Below are positions 1 to 5,696 of a stretch of 8,026 bases of DNA, piece after piece. Below the pieces are notes generated by a model. That model worked only from the letters and a program-made list of their open reading frames with translations, had not been told where the DNA came from and made no database searches. The number at the start of each line of letters is the position of its first letter. The stretch's first letter is position 1. The translations under genes were made by a program, and so were the position numbers. The stretch spans positions 1 through 8,026 of the forward strand of contig WFSU01000145.1 of the NCBI GenBank assembly GCA_015485845.1, in the 5' to 3' direction. Origin of the DNA: Nitratifractor sp. (lineage in GTDB: Bacteria; Campylobacterota; Campylobacteria; Campylobacterales; Sulfurovaceae).

Positions 1-1
1 C

Positions 2-190
2 AACTACAACGTCCCCGACGCTATTACCGAAATTGCCGATGTAACCCATATCAACCTCTTCGACAACACTATCGAAGGGGTACGGTACAAGGATGAGCCG
101 GTCATGTCAGTGCAGCACCATCCCGAAGCAAGCCCCGGGCCGCACGAGAGCCGGTATATTTTCAGTGAATTTGCGGAGATGTTGTCATGA
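2..190 (+). CDS. carA: Carbamoyl-phosphate synthase small (glutaminase) subunit, C-terminal end (partial)
   Basis: Only the last 62 codons are present; the start lies upstream of the window. CarA hydrolyses glutamine and passes ammonia to CarB for carbamoyl phosphate synthesis (arginine and pyrimidine pathways, cytoplasm). The visible part holds the class I glutamine amidotransferase signature VQHHPEASPGPHES at about codons 37-50. Its HPE contains the His and Glu of the Cys-His-Glu triad; the nucleophile Cys is outside the window. The preceding DNTIEGVRYKDEPVMS segment also fits the CarA family. Bacterial CarA more often has VQ-Y/F-HPEASPGP, so the first His here is a small variation. The stop codon overlaps the ddl start (ATGA, 187-190), so the two genes are probably translationally coupled. 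Identification is confident despite the truncation, because the HPEASPGP motif is specific to CarA. Confidence 0.93.
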   Translation, partial: NYNVPDAITEIADVTHINLFDNTIEGVRYKDEPVMSVQHHPEASPGPHESRYIFSEFAEMLS

Positions 191-1227
191 ATCTTACCAT
201 TCTCTTTGGCGGTTCAAGCCACGAACACGAGATCAGCATCGTCTCGGCCATCACCCTCAAAAAAGTGCTCAAAAAAAGCACGTTACAGTTCATCTTCGTC
301 GATGCCCAGCGGGATTTTTACCTCATCGACCCGGCCAAGATGACTTCCAAACATTTCAGTAGCGGTGAGTACAAAAAGAGCAAGAAACTCACCCTCAAAA
401 AGGGAGGCTTCCACACCGAAGGGATGCTTGGCTCCAAGCCTGTCACGACCGATGCGGTACTCAACCTCATCCACGGTCGCGACGGCGAAGACGGCAAGAT
501 CGCCGGGATGCTGGATTTTTATCATGTTCCGTTCATTGGCCCCCGTCTCGAAGCGGCAGCCTTGAGCTACAGCAAGCTTGCGACCAAATTCCTCGCTGCT
601 TCTCTCGGCGTGGAGACGCTCCCGTATGAAGTGCTTCGCCGCGACGATGCGCGCAAGATCACCTTGCCCTATCCGGTCATCATCAAGCCGGTGCATCTGG
701 GCAGCTCGATCGGTGTGAGCATCGTCCGGGAGCCTTCTGAGCTGGATTATGCGCTGGATGTGGCGTTTGAGTTTGATGCCGAAGTGCTGATCGAGCCGTT
801 TATCGAAGGGATTGACGAGTACAATCAGGCCGGCGCGTACACCGGCGAGTGGGAACTGAGCATTATCGAAGCCCCCCATAAAGAGGAATTTCTTGATTTT
901 GACAAAAAATACATGGATTTCTCCCGGGACGCTCAGGTACTCGCTGCCGAGATCGACGATGCGCTTGCCGATGCCATCCGAGAGACGTTCAAGCGGATCT
1001 ATTCGCCTCTGTTCGAGGGGAGCCTCATCCGCTGCGACTTTTTCGTCAAAGACGGCACCGTCTATCTCAACGAAATCAACCCCATTCCCGGTTCCATGGC
1101 CAACTACCTCTTTGAGGATTTTGAAGGGACGATCGAGCGCTTGAGCCGCCAGCTTCCGGTTGAATCCAACATTGTCATTGATTATCAGTATATTCATTCG
1201 ATTCAGAGTGCCAAAGGAAAAGCATAA
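187..1227 (+). CDS. ddl: D-alanine--D-alanine ligase
   Basis: Ddl joins two D-alanines with ATP in the cytoplasm to make the D-Ala-D-Ala end of the peptidoglycan precursor. The product has 346 residues, typical of Campylobacterota Ddl. The N-terminal domain starts with LFGGSSHEHEIS (residues 6-17), the usual GGxSxEHxVS signature. HGRDGEDGKIAGMLD follows at 96-110 and FIGPR at 116-120. The ATP-grasp part shows YPVIIKP with Lys167, the glycine/serine loop LGSSIG (171-176), Glu203 in LIEPFIEG, Arg282-x-Asp284, and the metal-binding Glu296 and Asn298 in LNEINPIPGS. EINPIPGS-ANYLF replaces the EINTxPGFT of E. coli-type enzymes; I recall this form from Helicobacter/Campylobacter Ddl. The start at 187 is supported by GGAG at 175-178, 8 nt upstream, and by the ATGA overlap with carA. 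No VanA-type features are evident. Confidence 0.95.
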   Translation: MNLTILFGGSSHEHEISIVSAITLKKVLKKSTLQFIFVDAQRDFYLIDPAKMTSKHFSSGEYKKSKKLTLKKGGFHTEGMLGSKPVTTDAVLNLIHGRDGEDGKIAGMLDFYHVPFIGPRLEAAALSYSKLATKFLAASLGVETLPYEVLRRDDARKITLPYPVIIKPVHLGSSIGVSIVREPSELDYALDVAFEFDAEVLIEPFIEGIDEYNQAGAYTGEWELSIIEAPHKEEFLDFDKKYMDFSRDAQVLAAEIDDALADAIRETFKRIYSPLFEGSLIRCDFFVKDGTVYLNEINPIPGSMANYLFEDFEGTIERLSRQLPVESNIVIDYQYIHSIQSAKGKA

Positions 1228-1235
1228 CACTGAAT

Positions 1236-1279
1236 CAGGGGACGCGACTTCAGTCGCGTTTGTGGGACTGAAGTCCCTG
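1236..1279. repeat. REP-like double palindrome behind ddl
   Basis: Two compact palindromes lie side by side. ACGCGACT (1242-1249) pairs with AGTCGCGT (1252-1259) across 2 nt. GGGACT (1264-1269) pairs with AGTCCC (1272-1277) across 2 nt. Their cores are inverted copies of each other: GACTTCAGTC (1246-1255) is the exact reverse complement of GACTGAAGTC (1266-1275). The outer arms CAGGGGAC (1236-1243) and GTCCCTG (1273-1279) can also pair, with one bulged G. No T-run follows, so it does not look like a normal intrinsic terminator. The CTTCAG/CTGAAG core resembles interspersed REP-type repeats known from many bacteria; that resemblance is from memory. Confidence 0.7.
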
Positions 1280-1295
1280 CTCCATTTACGGATAC

Positions 1296-1317
1296 ACCAA
1301 TAACCAATATACCAATC
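1296..1317. repeat. Three tandem ACCAAT units
   Basis: ACCAATA (1296-1302), ACCAATA (1303-1309) and ACCAATC (1311-1317) form a short direct array with a 7-8 bp period, about 100 bp upstream of the putative ccoN promoter. It is visible directly in the sequence. It could be a decayed short tandem repeat or a set of protein contact sites; there is no evidence for either. Confidence 0.4.
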
Positions 1318-1320
1318 CAC

Positions 1321-1340
1321 AGTGCGCATCACCGCACTTT
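1321..1340 (+). terminator. Weak stem-loop, possible terminator of carA-ddl
   Basis: AGTGCG (1321-1326) and CGCACT (1333-1338) form a perfect 6-bp stem with loop CATCAC, followed by only a short pyrimidine tract (TTTCCTT). It lies about 95 nt behind the ddl stop and before the putative ccoN promoter, where the upstream transcript should end. The stem is short and the T-tract broken, so this is a weak candidate. Confidence 0.25.
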
Positions 1341-1412
1341 CCTTACGCGCACCTTAAAAAACTTTTTCATTTAATTCCGCAAGATATAAGCTCTCCCATA
1401 CCAAATCTGATC

Positions 1413-1418
1413 TATAAT
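1413..1418 (+). promoter_or_regulatory. Putative sigma-70 -10 box of the cco operon
   Basis: TATAAT is a perfect -10 hexamer. The likely start of transcription is near 1424-1426, giving a leader of about 50 nt before ccoN. No convincing TTGACA exists at the right spacing. The upstream DNA (about 1351-1375) is A/T-tract rich, which agrees with Campylobacterota promoters that rely on the -10 box with T-rich upstream DNA. An alternative TATAAG lies at 1385-1390. The A/T drop relative to the flanking coding sequence makes this the best promoter location before ccoN. Confidence 0.6.
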
Positions 1419-1423
1419 AGCGC

Positions 1424-1446
1424 GTTACTGTTACACTCTAGTAACA
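1424..1446. promoter_or_regulatory. Palindromic operator candidate in the ccoN leader
   Basis: TGTTAC (1429-1434), 6 nt, GTAACA (1441-1446) is an 18-bp palindrome, TGTTACACTCTAGTAACA. An overlapping, equally perfect pair is GTTACT (1424-1429) and AGTAAC (1440-1445). The site covers or directly follows the expected transcription start of the cco operon, a typical place for a repressor-type operator. It does not match an FNR box (TTGAT-N4-ATCAA). Each arm, TGTTACA on the + strand and TGTTACT on the - strand, fits the HP1021 box as I recall it, TGTT[TA]C[TA]. HP1021/CemR is an atypical response regulator of Campylobacterota linked to redox and energy metabolism. Binding is inference only. Confidence 0.45.
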
Positions 1447-1473
1447 TAAATCAAATTCTTCTAGGAGGCTTGC

Positions 1474-2940
1474 ATGCAATCAAATGCAGCAATGGAATAC
1501 GATTATTCCATCGTAAAATTGTACATGTGGACAACCGTTATTTTCGGTATTGTCGGGATGTTGATCGGTGTGATTATCGCATCACAACTGGCTTGGCCAC
1601 AGCTCAACTATTGGTTGGGTGAGTACGGTACATTCTCGCGCCTGCGACCTATCCACACCAATGTGGTGGTTTACGGCTTTATGATCAGCGGTATTTTTGT
1701 TGGTTTCTATTATTCCGCACAGCGGGTACTCAAGGTATCCATGGGTGAGTCTAAACTCTTGATGACCTTGGGGTATCTTCAGTTTTTCCTCTACCTGATC
1801 GCCGCAAGCGGTTTGGTCATCTCTGAAGGAATGGGAATCACCACCAGCAAAGAGTACGCCCAGATGGAATGGCCTCTGGATATCCTGATTGTTGTGATCT
1901 GGGTACTCTGGGGTGTGATCATGTTTGGCTTGATCGGTATGCGCCGTGAAAAAGCCCTCTACATCTCCATGTGGTACTACGTCGCAACTTTCCTCGGGGT
2001 GGCCATGCTGTATCTGTTCAACAACATGGAAGTGCCTACGCAGCTCCTCTCCGGCGGTTTGGGTGCCTGGTATCACTCGGTTTCCATGTATGCCGGTACC
2101 AACGATGCGATGGTACAGTGGTGGTGGGGACACAACGCCGTGGCGTTCGTCTTTACCGTGCCCATCATTGCGTTGATCTATTACTATCTCCCCAAAGAGT
2201 CCGGACAGGCTGTCTTTTCCTATAAGCTCTCCCTCCTCTCTTTCTGGGGTTTGATGTTTATCTACCTCTGGGCAGGTGGACACCACCTCTTGTGGTCGAC
2301 GGTTCCTGACTGGGTTCAGACGATGGCATCGATCTTCTCCGTTATTTTGATCCTCCCCTCCTGGGGTTCTGCGATCAACATGTTGTTGACCATGAAAGGT
2401 GAGTGGAATCAGTTGACCGACAACCCGTTGATCAAGTTCATGGTTCTGGCTTCCACTTTCTACATGCTCTCTACACTCGAAGGCCCGATTCAAGCGGTCA
2501 AGTCGGTCAACGCGATTGCCCACTTTACCGACTGGATTCCCGGACACGTTCACGATGGCGTTCTCGGCTGGGTTGCCTTTATGGTCTTCGCAACCTTGAT
2601 GCACTCGGCTCCCCGCGTCTTCAAGCGTGAGATTTACAGCAAGTCCCTCCTCGAAGCGCAGTTCTGGATTCAGACTGTAGCGGTTGTCCTCTACTTCACT
2701 TCTATGTGGATTGCCGGGATCACTCAAGGTATGATGTGGCGTGCGGTCGATGAGTACGGTAACCTGATGTACAGCTTTATCGATACGGTTAATGTCCTGC
2801 ACCCATACTGGGTCATCCGCGCTGTGGGTGGTACACTGTACTTTATTGGTTTGCTTATGTTTGCCTGGAACTTCTTCATGACAGCGACAGCCGGACGCAA
2901 GCTCGAAACTGAACCTCAGTTCAGATCACCTATGGCATAA
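1474..2940 (+). CDS. ccoN: cbb3-type cytochrome c oxidase catalytic subunit I
   Basis: CcoN is the heme-copper catalytic subunit of the inner-membrane cbb3 oxidase, which reduces O2 to water at low oxygen tension. The 488-residue length is usual, with roughly twelve hydrophobic spans. The conserved ligands are visible: His61 (RPIHTN) for low-spin heme b; His220 (WWWGHNAV), His270 and His271 (AGGHHL) for CuB; Tyr264 six residues before His270, the helix VII tyrosine crosslinked to a CuB histidine in cbb3 enzymes; and His358 and His360 (PGHVHDG) for heme b3 and heme b. The spacing 220-270-358-360 equals that of the Pseudomonas stutzeri enzyme as I remember it (207-257-345-347). The start is set by AGGAGG at 1463-1468, 5 nt upstream. 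It is the first gene of the operon; ccoO follows after 11 nt. No missing residue or truncation is seen. Confidence 0.98.
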   Translation: MQSNAAMEYDYSIVKLYMWTTVIFGIVGMLIGVIIASQLAWPQLNYWLGEYGTFSRLRPIHTNVVVYGFMISGIFVGFYYSAQRVLKVSMGESKLLMTLGYLQFFLYLIAASGLVISEGMGITTSKEYAQMEWPLDILIVVIWVLWGVIMFGLIGMRREKALYISMWYYVATFLGVAMLYLFNNMEVPTQLLSGGLGAWYHSVSMYAGTNDAMVQWWWGHNAVAFVFTVPIIALIYYYLPKESGQAVFSYKLSLLSFWGLMFIYLWAGGHHLLWSTVPDWVQTMASIFSVILILPSWGSAINMLLTMKGEWNQLTDNPLIKFMVLASTFYMLSTLEGPIQAVKSVNAIAHFTDWIPGHVHDGVLGWVAFMVFATLMHSAPRVFKREIYSKSLLEAQFWIQTVAVVLYFTSMWIAGITQGMMWRAVDEYGNLMYSFIDTVNVLHPYWVIRAVGGTLYFIGLLMFAWNFFMTATAGRKLETEPQFRSPMA

Positions 2941-2951
2941 GGAGGTAGGTT

Positions 2952-3620
2952 ATGTTTCATTGGTTGGAAAAAAATCCATTCTTCTTCGCCGTCGGCGTAT
3001 TTTTGACGATCGCCTTCGCAGGTGCAGTAACCATTCTGCCTAACTTTGCTCAGTCAGCTCAGCCTATCAAAGGGCTGAAGCCTTATACCGTTCTGCAGTT
3101 GGCCGGACGCGGTGTCTATATCAAAGACAACTGCCTCTCCTGCCACTCGCAGTTGATCCGTCCGTTCAAAGCGGAGACCGATCGCTACGGTCAGTATTCT
3201 CTCTCGGGTGAGTACGCCTATGACCGTCCGTTCCTCTGGGGCTCTCGTCGTATCGGACCGGATCTGCACCGTGTCGGCAATTACCGGACACCCGATTGGC
3301 ATGCCAATCACATGTGGGAGCCTACATCCGTCGTTCCCGGTTCAGTTATGCCGGCGTACAAGCATCAGTTCACCAACATCGCCGATGTGGAAACTGCGTA
3401 CGCAGAAGCTGTAACGGTCAAAACAGCTTTCAATGTCCCTTACGGTGACGATATCAAGCCGGGTCGTGCTGCTTTTGATGCTTATTTCAAAGCTAAAGCG
3501 TTGCCCGCCGCTATGAAAATTGCCAAGCAGATGAAGAACAAAGACTTGATCGCCAAAGTCAAGGCCGGTAAGATCCCTGAAGTGGTCGCACTGGTTGCGT
3601 ATCTTGAGCGTCTGAAGTAA
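2952..3620 (+). CDS. ccoO: cbb3-type cytochrome c oxidase mono-heme subunit II
   Basis: CcoO is the membrane-anchored monoheme cytochrome c that passes electrons to CcoN on the periplasmic side. The 222-residue product has one N-terminal membrane anchor (about residues 9-31) and no cleavage site, as expected. The heme c site is CLSCH at 61-65 (Cys61, Cys64, His65), followed by the family-typical SQLIRP. The likely axial methionine is Met133 in VPGSVMPAY. Other family marks are WGSRRIGPDL (96-105) and the HxxHMWEP stretch around 117-124. The lysine-rich C-terminal stretch ending in VVALVAYLERLK looks like the usual cytochrome c end helix. GGAGGT lies at 2941-2946, directly behind the ccoN stop and 5 nt before the ATG, so translation after ccoN is probably efficient. 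Confidence 0.97.
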   Translation: MFHWLEKNPFFFAVGVFLTIAFAGAVTILPNFAQSAQPIKGLKPYTVLQLAGRGVYIKDNCLSCHSQLIRPFKAETDRYGQYSLSGEYAYDRPFLWGSRRIGPDLHRVGNYRTPDWHANHMWEPTSVVPGSVMPAYKHQFTNIADVETAYAEAVTVKTAFNVPYGDDIKPGRAAFDAYFKAKALPAAMKIAKQMKNKDLIAKVKAGKIPEVVALVAYLERLK

Positions 3621-3632
3621 GAGGAGTAGAGT

Positions 3633-3842
3633 ATGTCGATGGATGAGCTGTCTATTTACCTGTACGTGATCGGAAGTGGTATCACGGTAGTGGTGTTCTA
3701 CAGCTACATCGTCTACCTCTATCGCAGTGAAAAACATGGCAAGAAGGACTATGAAAAGTACGGGAAGATCGCTCTCGATGATGAGATTGATTCTACCCCC
3801 GTCGAGACAAATCCTGAACCCGTGAACAAAAACAAGGAGTAG
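3633..3842 (+). CDS. ccoQ: cbb3-type cytochrome oxidase small subunit CcoQ/FixQ
   Basis: This 69-residue protein has one membrane helix (about residues 9-30) followed by YLYRSEKHGKKDYEKYG, a positively charged cytoplasmic stretch typical of CcoQ, and an acidic, Pro-rich tail. CcoQ is not catalytic; in other bacteria it stabilises the complex or links it to regulation. Its place between ccoO and ccoP is the standard N-O-Q-P order. GAGGAG at 3621-3626 sits 6 nt before the ATG and directly behind the ccoO stop. The ccoP SD (AAGGAG, 3834-3839) lies inside the last ccoQ codons, suggesting coupled translation. The sequence is short, so the call rests on position, the helix and the YRSEKHGKK motif together. 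Confidence 0.92.
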   Translation: MSMDELSIYLYVIGSGITVVVFYSYIVYLYRSEKHGKKDYEKYGKIALDDEIDSTPVETNPEPVNKNKE

Positions 3843-3846
3843 ATGA

Positions 3847-4725
3847 ATGAATTCTTTTATCGTAAAAGGACTTGCATTTGCTGTCATACTGATGATTGCA
3901 ACCATTGTGGTCGTACAGCAAATGCATATCGATCTGAGTGATCCGATCAACTGGATTACGATTTTGGGCGCTCTGGCAATTGCCGGGCTCTCATTTGGAG
4001 TCTCCGCCAAGTATCTGGCGCAGATGCAAAACGACACAGCCTCCGGTGAGTTGGCTGAAGAGAACTGGGATGGCATCGGTGAGTACAAAAACGAATTGCC
4101 TGCCGGTTGGGCGTATTCGTTCCTGGGCGTGATGATCTGGGGGCTGTGGTACTTCTTCCTGGGATACCCGCTCAATGCCTTCAGCCAGATTGGCCAGTAC
4201 AATGAAGAGGTCAACGCTTACAATAAAAAGTTTGAAGCTGTTCACAAAAATGCAGATGCTGCCACCCTCAAAGATATGGGTGAGTCGATTTTCCTTGTCC
4301 AGTGTGCTCCCTGTCACGGTGAGACCGGTGACGGACTCTCCGGCAAAGCGGAAGACTTTACCAAGGGTCGTACCAAAGCAACCGTCTTGAACATCATCAA
4401 AAACGGTCAGAACGCTCTCGGTGCTTTTCCCGGCGGTATGCCTCCAGGGATGGCCAGTGGTGCCGCAGCAGAGAAGGCAGCTGAGTATGTTGCCGGCGGA
4501 TGCAAAGGGGCTGCTCCCGCTGAGTTTGGCGTGTGTGCCGGTTGTCACGGTAAGACCGGTGAGGGGACACCCAATGTCGCTCCCAGCCTCAAAGGCTACG
4601 ATGTCAAAACCGCTCTCGCCAAGGGCAAAACCGGTGCGATTGGTATGATGCCTTCGTTTGCCAACCGCTTCACCCCTGTTCAAGAGAAAGCTCTTGACAG
4701 TTACGTGAACTCACTCAAGCAATAA
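3847..4725 (+). CDS. ccoP: cbb3-type cytochrome c oxidase di-heme subunit III
   Basis: CcoP takes electrons from soluble cytochrome c and hands them to CcoO/CcoN. Two heme c sites are visible in the 292 residues: CAPCH at 153-157 and CAGCH at 230-234. Candidate axial methionines are Met198 or Met201 (GGMPPGM) and Met268 (GMMPSF). The WDGIGEYKNELPAGW motif (74-88) before the main anchor helix is diagnostic for CcoP. Three hydrophobic spans are seen (about 4-26, 35-57 and 88-109), more than the one or two usual in the family. With a cytoplasmic N-terminus, three spans place both heme domains in the periplasm, as required. Cys219 is an extra cysteine outside the CxxCH sites. The start at 3847 fits AAGGAG at 3834-3839 (7-nt spacer); ATG 3843 is out of frame. 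Confidence 0.97.
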   Translation: MNSFIVKGLAFAVILMIATIVVVQQMHIDLSDPINWITILGALAIAGLSFGVSAKYLAQMQNDTASGELAEENWDGIGEYKNELPAGWAYSFLGVMIWGLWYFFLGYPLNAFSQIGQYNEEVNAYNKKFEAVHKNADAATLKDMGESIFLVQCAPCHGETGDGLSGKAEDFTKGRTKATVLNIIKNGQNALGAFPGGMPPGMASGAAAEKAAEYVAGGCKGAAPAEFGVCAGCHGKTGEGTPNVAPSLKGYDVKTALAKGKTGAIGMMPSFANRFTPVQEKALDSYVNSLKQ

Positions 4726-4735
4726 GGAGTTATTG

Positions 4736-4972
4736 ATGGCAGTAACAGAAAACACCAGCCGTGGGCTTTTCAAGCTCAGCGGTATTACCGGTATGCTGAT
4801 CGCTACGGTACTTTTGTTGACAATCCTGGTTGTTTTGACCATGTGGGATATCGCGGTTCAGCAGAAGCAAGCGACCAATTTCTATGATCCGGCACCGATC
4901 GTTGGCAGCACGACCAACGTCAAAGCCCAAAGCACTGGCAACGCCAAGTTTGCTTTCCAGCCGGTCAAGTAA
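4736..4972 (+). CDS. Small membrane protein, DUF4006-like, in cco operon
   Basis: A 78-residue protein with a short charged N-terminus, the stretch RGLFKLSGITGMLIATVLLL starting at about residue 9, one strong membrane helix (about 16-36) and a polar tail that is Thr/Ser/Asn/Ala rich. The GLFKLSGITGMLIATVLLL pattern is what I recall of DUF4006, a small family found behind ccoP in Campylobacterota. Its biochemical role is not known to me. A probable topology is a cytoplasmic N-terminus with the tail in the periplasm. The ATG at 4736 is preferred over an in-frame TTG one codon earlier, because AAGGAG (4724-4729) then has a 6-nt spacer. It lies 10 nt behind ccoP in the same operon, so a structural or assembly role for the cbb3 oxidase is likely but inferred. 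Confidence 0.85.
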   Translation: MAVTENTSRGLFKLSGITGMLIATVLLLTILVVLTMWDIAVQQKQATNFYDPAPIVGSTTNVKAQSTGNAKFAFQPVK

Positions 4973-4982
4973 AGGAGGGACA

Positions 4983-5084
4983 ATGATAACTATTATGGAT
5001 AAAGTACTCGGATTGGGTATGGTGGTGATGGCAGCGGCAACTCTGGTTGCTGTTTTTGTCACCGGCGTCTCTTACGTAGGGTAA
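4983..5084 (+). CDS. 33-residue single-helix membrane microprotein
   Basis: This very short gene has its own excellent Shine-Dalgarno, AGGAGG at 4973-4978, 4 nt before the ATG and overlapping the end of the preceding gene. The product starts MITIMDKVLGLGMVVMAA, is almost entirely one hydrophobic helix (about residues 8-29) and ends in SYVG. There are 10 nt to the gene before and only 3 nt to the gene after, so it fills an otherwise unexplained gap in a compact operon. I do not recognise a named family. By size and context it resembles small single-helix oxidase subunits; P. stutzeri cbb3 contains CcoM, a helix of under 40 residues. The equivalence is only an analogy. A second in-frame ATG (4995) would give a 29-residue form, but the SD favours 4983. 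Confidence 0.72.
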   Translation: MITIMDKVLGLGMVVMAAATLVAVFVTGVSYVG

Positions 5085-5087
5085 TCA

Positions 5088-5696
5088 ATGATCAAACACG
5101 CAATGCGAGCCTTCGTGCTCGCGTGCGCTCTTCCCCTCTTTCTCTCAGCCAATTTCCTTATCAATGACCAGATCATCAGCCCCAAAGCGGCGGCTCAGAT
5201 CGAAACCATGGGCAATGAGCTGGCACAGAAGACGGGCATTCATGCGTACGTAATCGCCACGACCCATACCGTTTCCCGCACCACCAACCTGTACCAATAC
5301 CTCAAACGGTACGCGGACAAGCTTTCCACCCCTTATGCCGTCTTGTTTTTTGCGCCTAACAGTCAGCGAATCGGTCTCCTCAGCTCTTCGGATACGATCA
5401 AGAAGATGCTCGACAGTAGTGAAGTGAAGCACTACGCCATCGATATTATCAGCACACAGGACAGTAACTCCCTCCAATCCAAATACGATGTGGGCATCGT
5501 TCAGGCCTATTCCGAAATGGCCGATGAGATCGCGACAGCCAAAGGGGTCAAAATGACCACAACAATCCACGACAAATATCACTGGATCATCACGCTGGTT
5601 CGCTGGGTTGTATTGTTAGGTGCCTTAATCATTATTTGGATATATTTCGGCCACCCAATCTACAGGAGGATTCGTTATGGCAAAGCCGGACAATAA
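5088..5696 (+). CDS. Membrane-anchored periplasmic protein, TPM-like domain
   Basis: A 202-residue protein with a probable signal peptide or N-terminal helix (about 1-21, ending FLSA-NF), a soluble middle part, one membrane helix (about 166-187) and a short basic tail YRRIRYGK. The middle part begins NFLINDQ-IISPKAAAQIETMG (from residue 22) and continues ELAQKTGIHAYVIAT, YAVLFFAP (83-90) and QRIGLLSS. This is the layout of TPM domains (start near a short N-terminal motif, helix, then a strand with xVxT, later VLF). No catalytic residues can be named. The C-terminal anchor with basic tail predicts a periplasmic domain. The start follows the microprotein stop by 3 nt, with AGGG at 5078-5081. 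The end overlaps the fixH-like gene by 20 nt. Its role is unknown; position suggests cbb3 oxidase assembly or quality control. Confidence 0.85.
   Translation: MIKHAMRAFVLACALPLFLSANFLINDQIISPKAAAQIETMGNELAQKTGIHAYVIATTHTVSRTTNLYQYLKRYADKLSTPYAVLFFAPNSQRIGLLSSSDTIKKMLDSSEVKHYAIDIISTQDSNSLQSKYDVGIVQAYSEMADEIATAKGVKMTTTIHDKYHWIITLVRWVVLLGALIIIWIYFGHPIYRRIRYGKAGQ

Noticed and set aside
93..362. 89-codon plus-strand frame over the carA-ddl junction
   Set aside because: It overlaps carA and ddl out of frame, has no SD, and gives a low-complexity Arg/His-rich product.
1242..1277. Double palindrome behind ddl as an intrinsic terminator
   Set aside because: No run of T follows either stem, and the inverted-core symmetry fits a REP-type repeat better.
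283..1332. 349-codon open frame on the minus strand
   Set aside because: It is antisense to ddl, which carries all ATP-grasp motifs. The reverse product has no recognisable features.
1440..1460. FNR-type box in the ccoN leader (AAATCAAATTC)
   Set aside because: Only a half-site-like ATCAA is present; the TTGAT partner at 4-nt spacing is missing.
1582..2802. 406-codon open frame on the minus strand
   Set aside because: It is fully antisense to ccoN. Its translation is rich in His/Arg/Asn/Asp with no domain or hydrophobic pattern, and it arises from the codon use of the true gene.
3843..3845. ATG directly behind the ccoQ stop as the ccoP start
   Set aside because: It is in a different frame from ccoP. 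The correct ATG is at 3847.
364..4285. GGTGAGT occurs eight times on the + strand (364, 1618, 1744, 2398, 3207, 4045, 4078, 4279), more than chance; considered as a Chi-like or DNA-uptake signal
   Set aside because: All copies are in-frame Gly-Glu codons (GGT GAG T..), usually Gly-Glu-Tyr/Ser, so codon preference in highly expressed genes explains them. None lies in a non-coding gap. A genome-wide strand-bias count would decide.
4733..4735. TTG one codon upstream as start of the DUF4006-like gene
   Set aside because: The adjacent ATG at 4736 has the better codon and SD spacing (6 nt).
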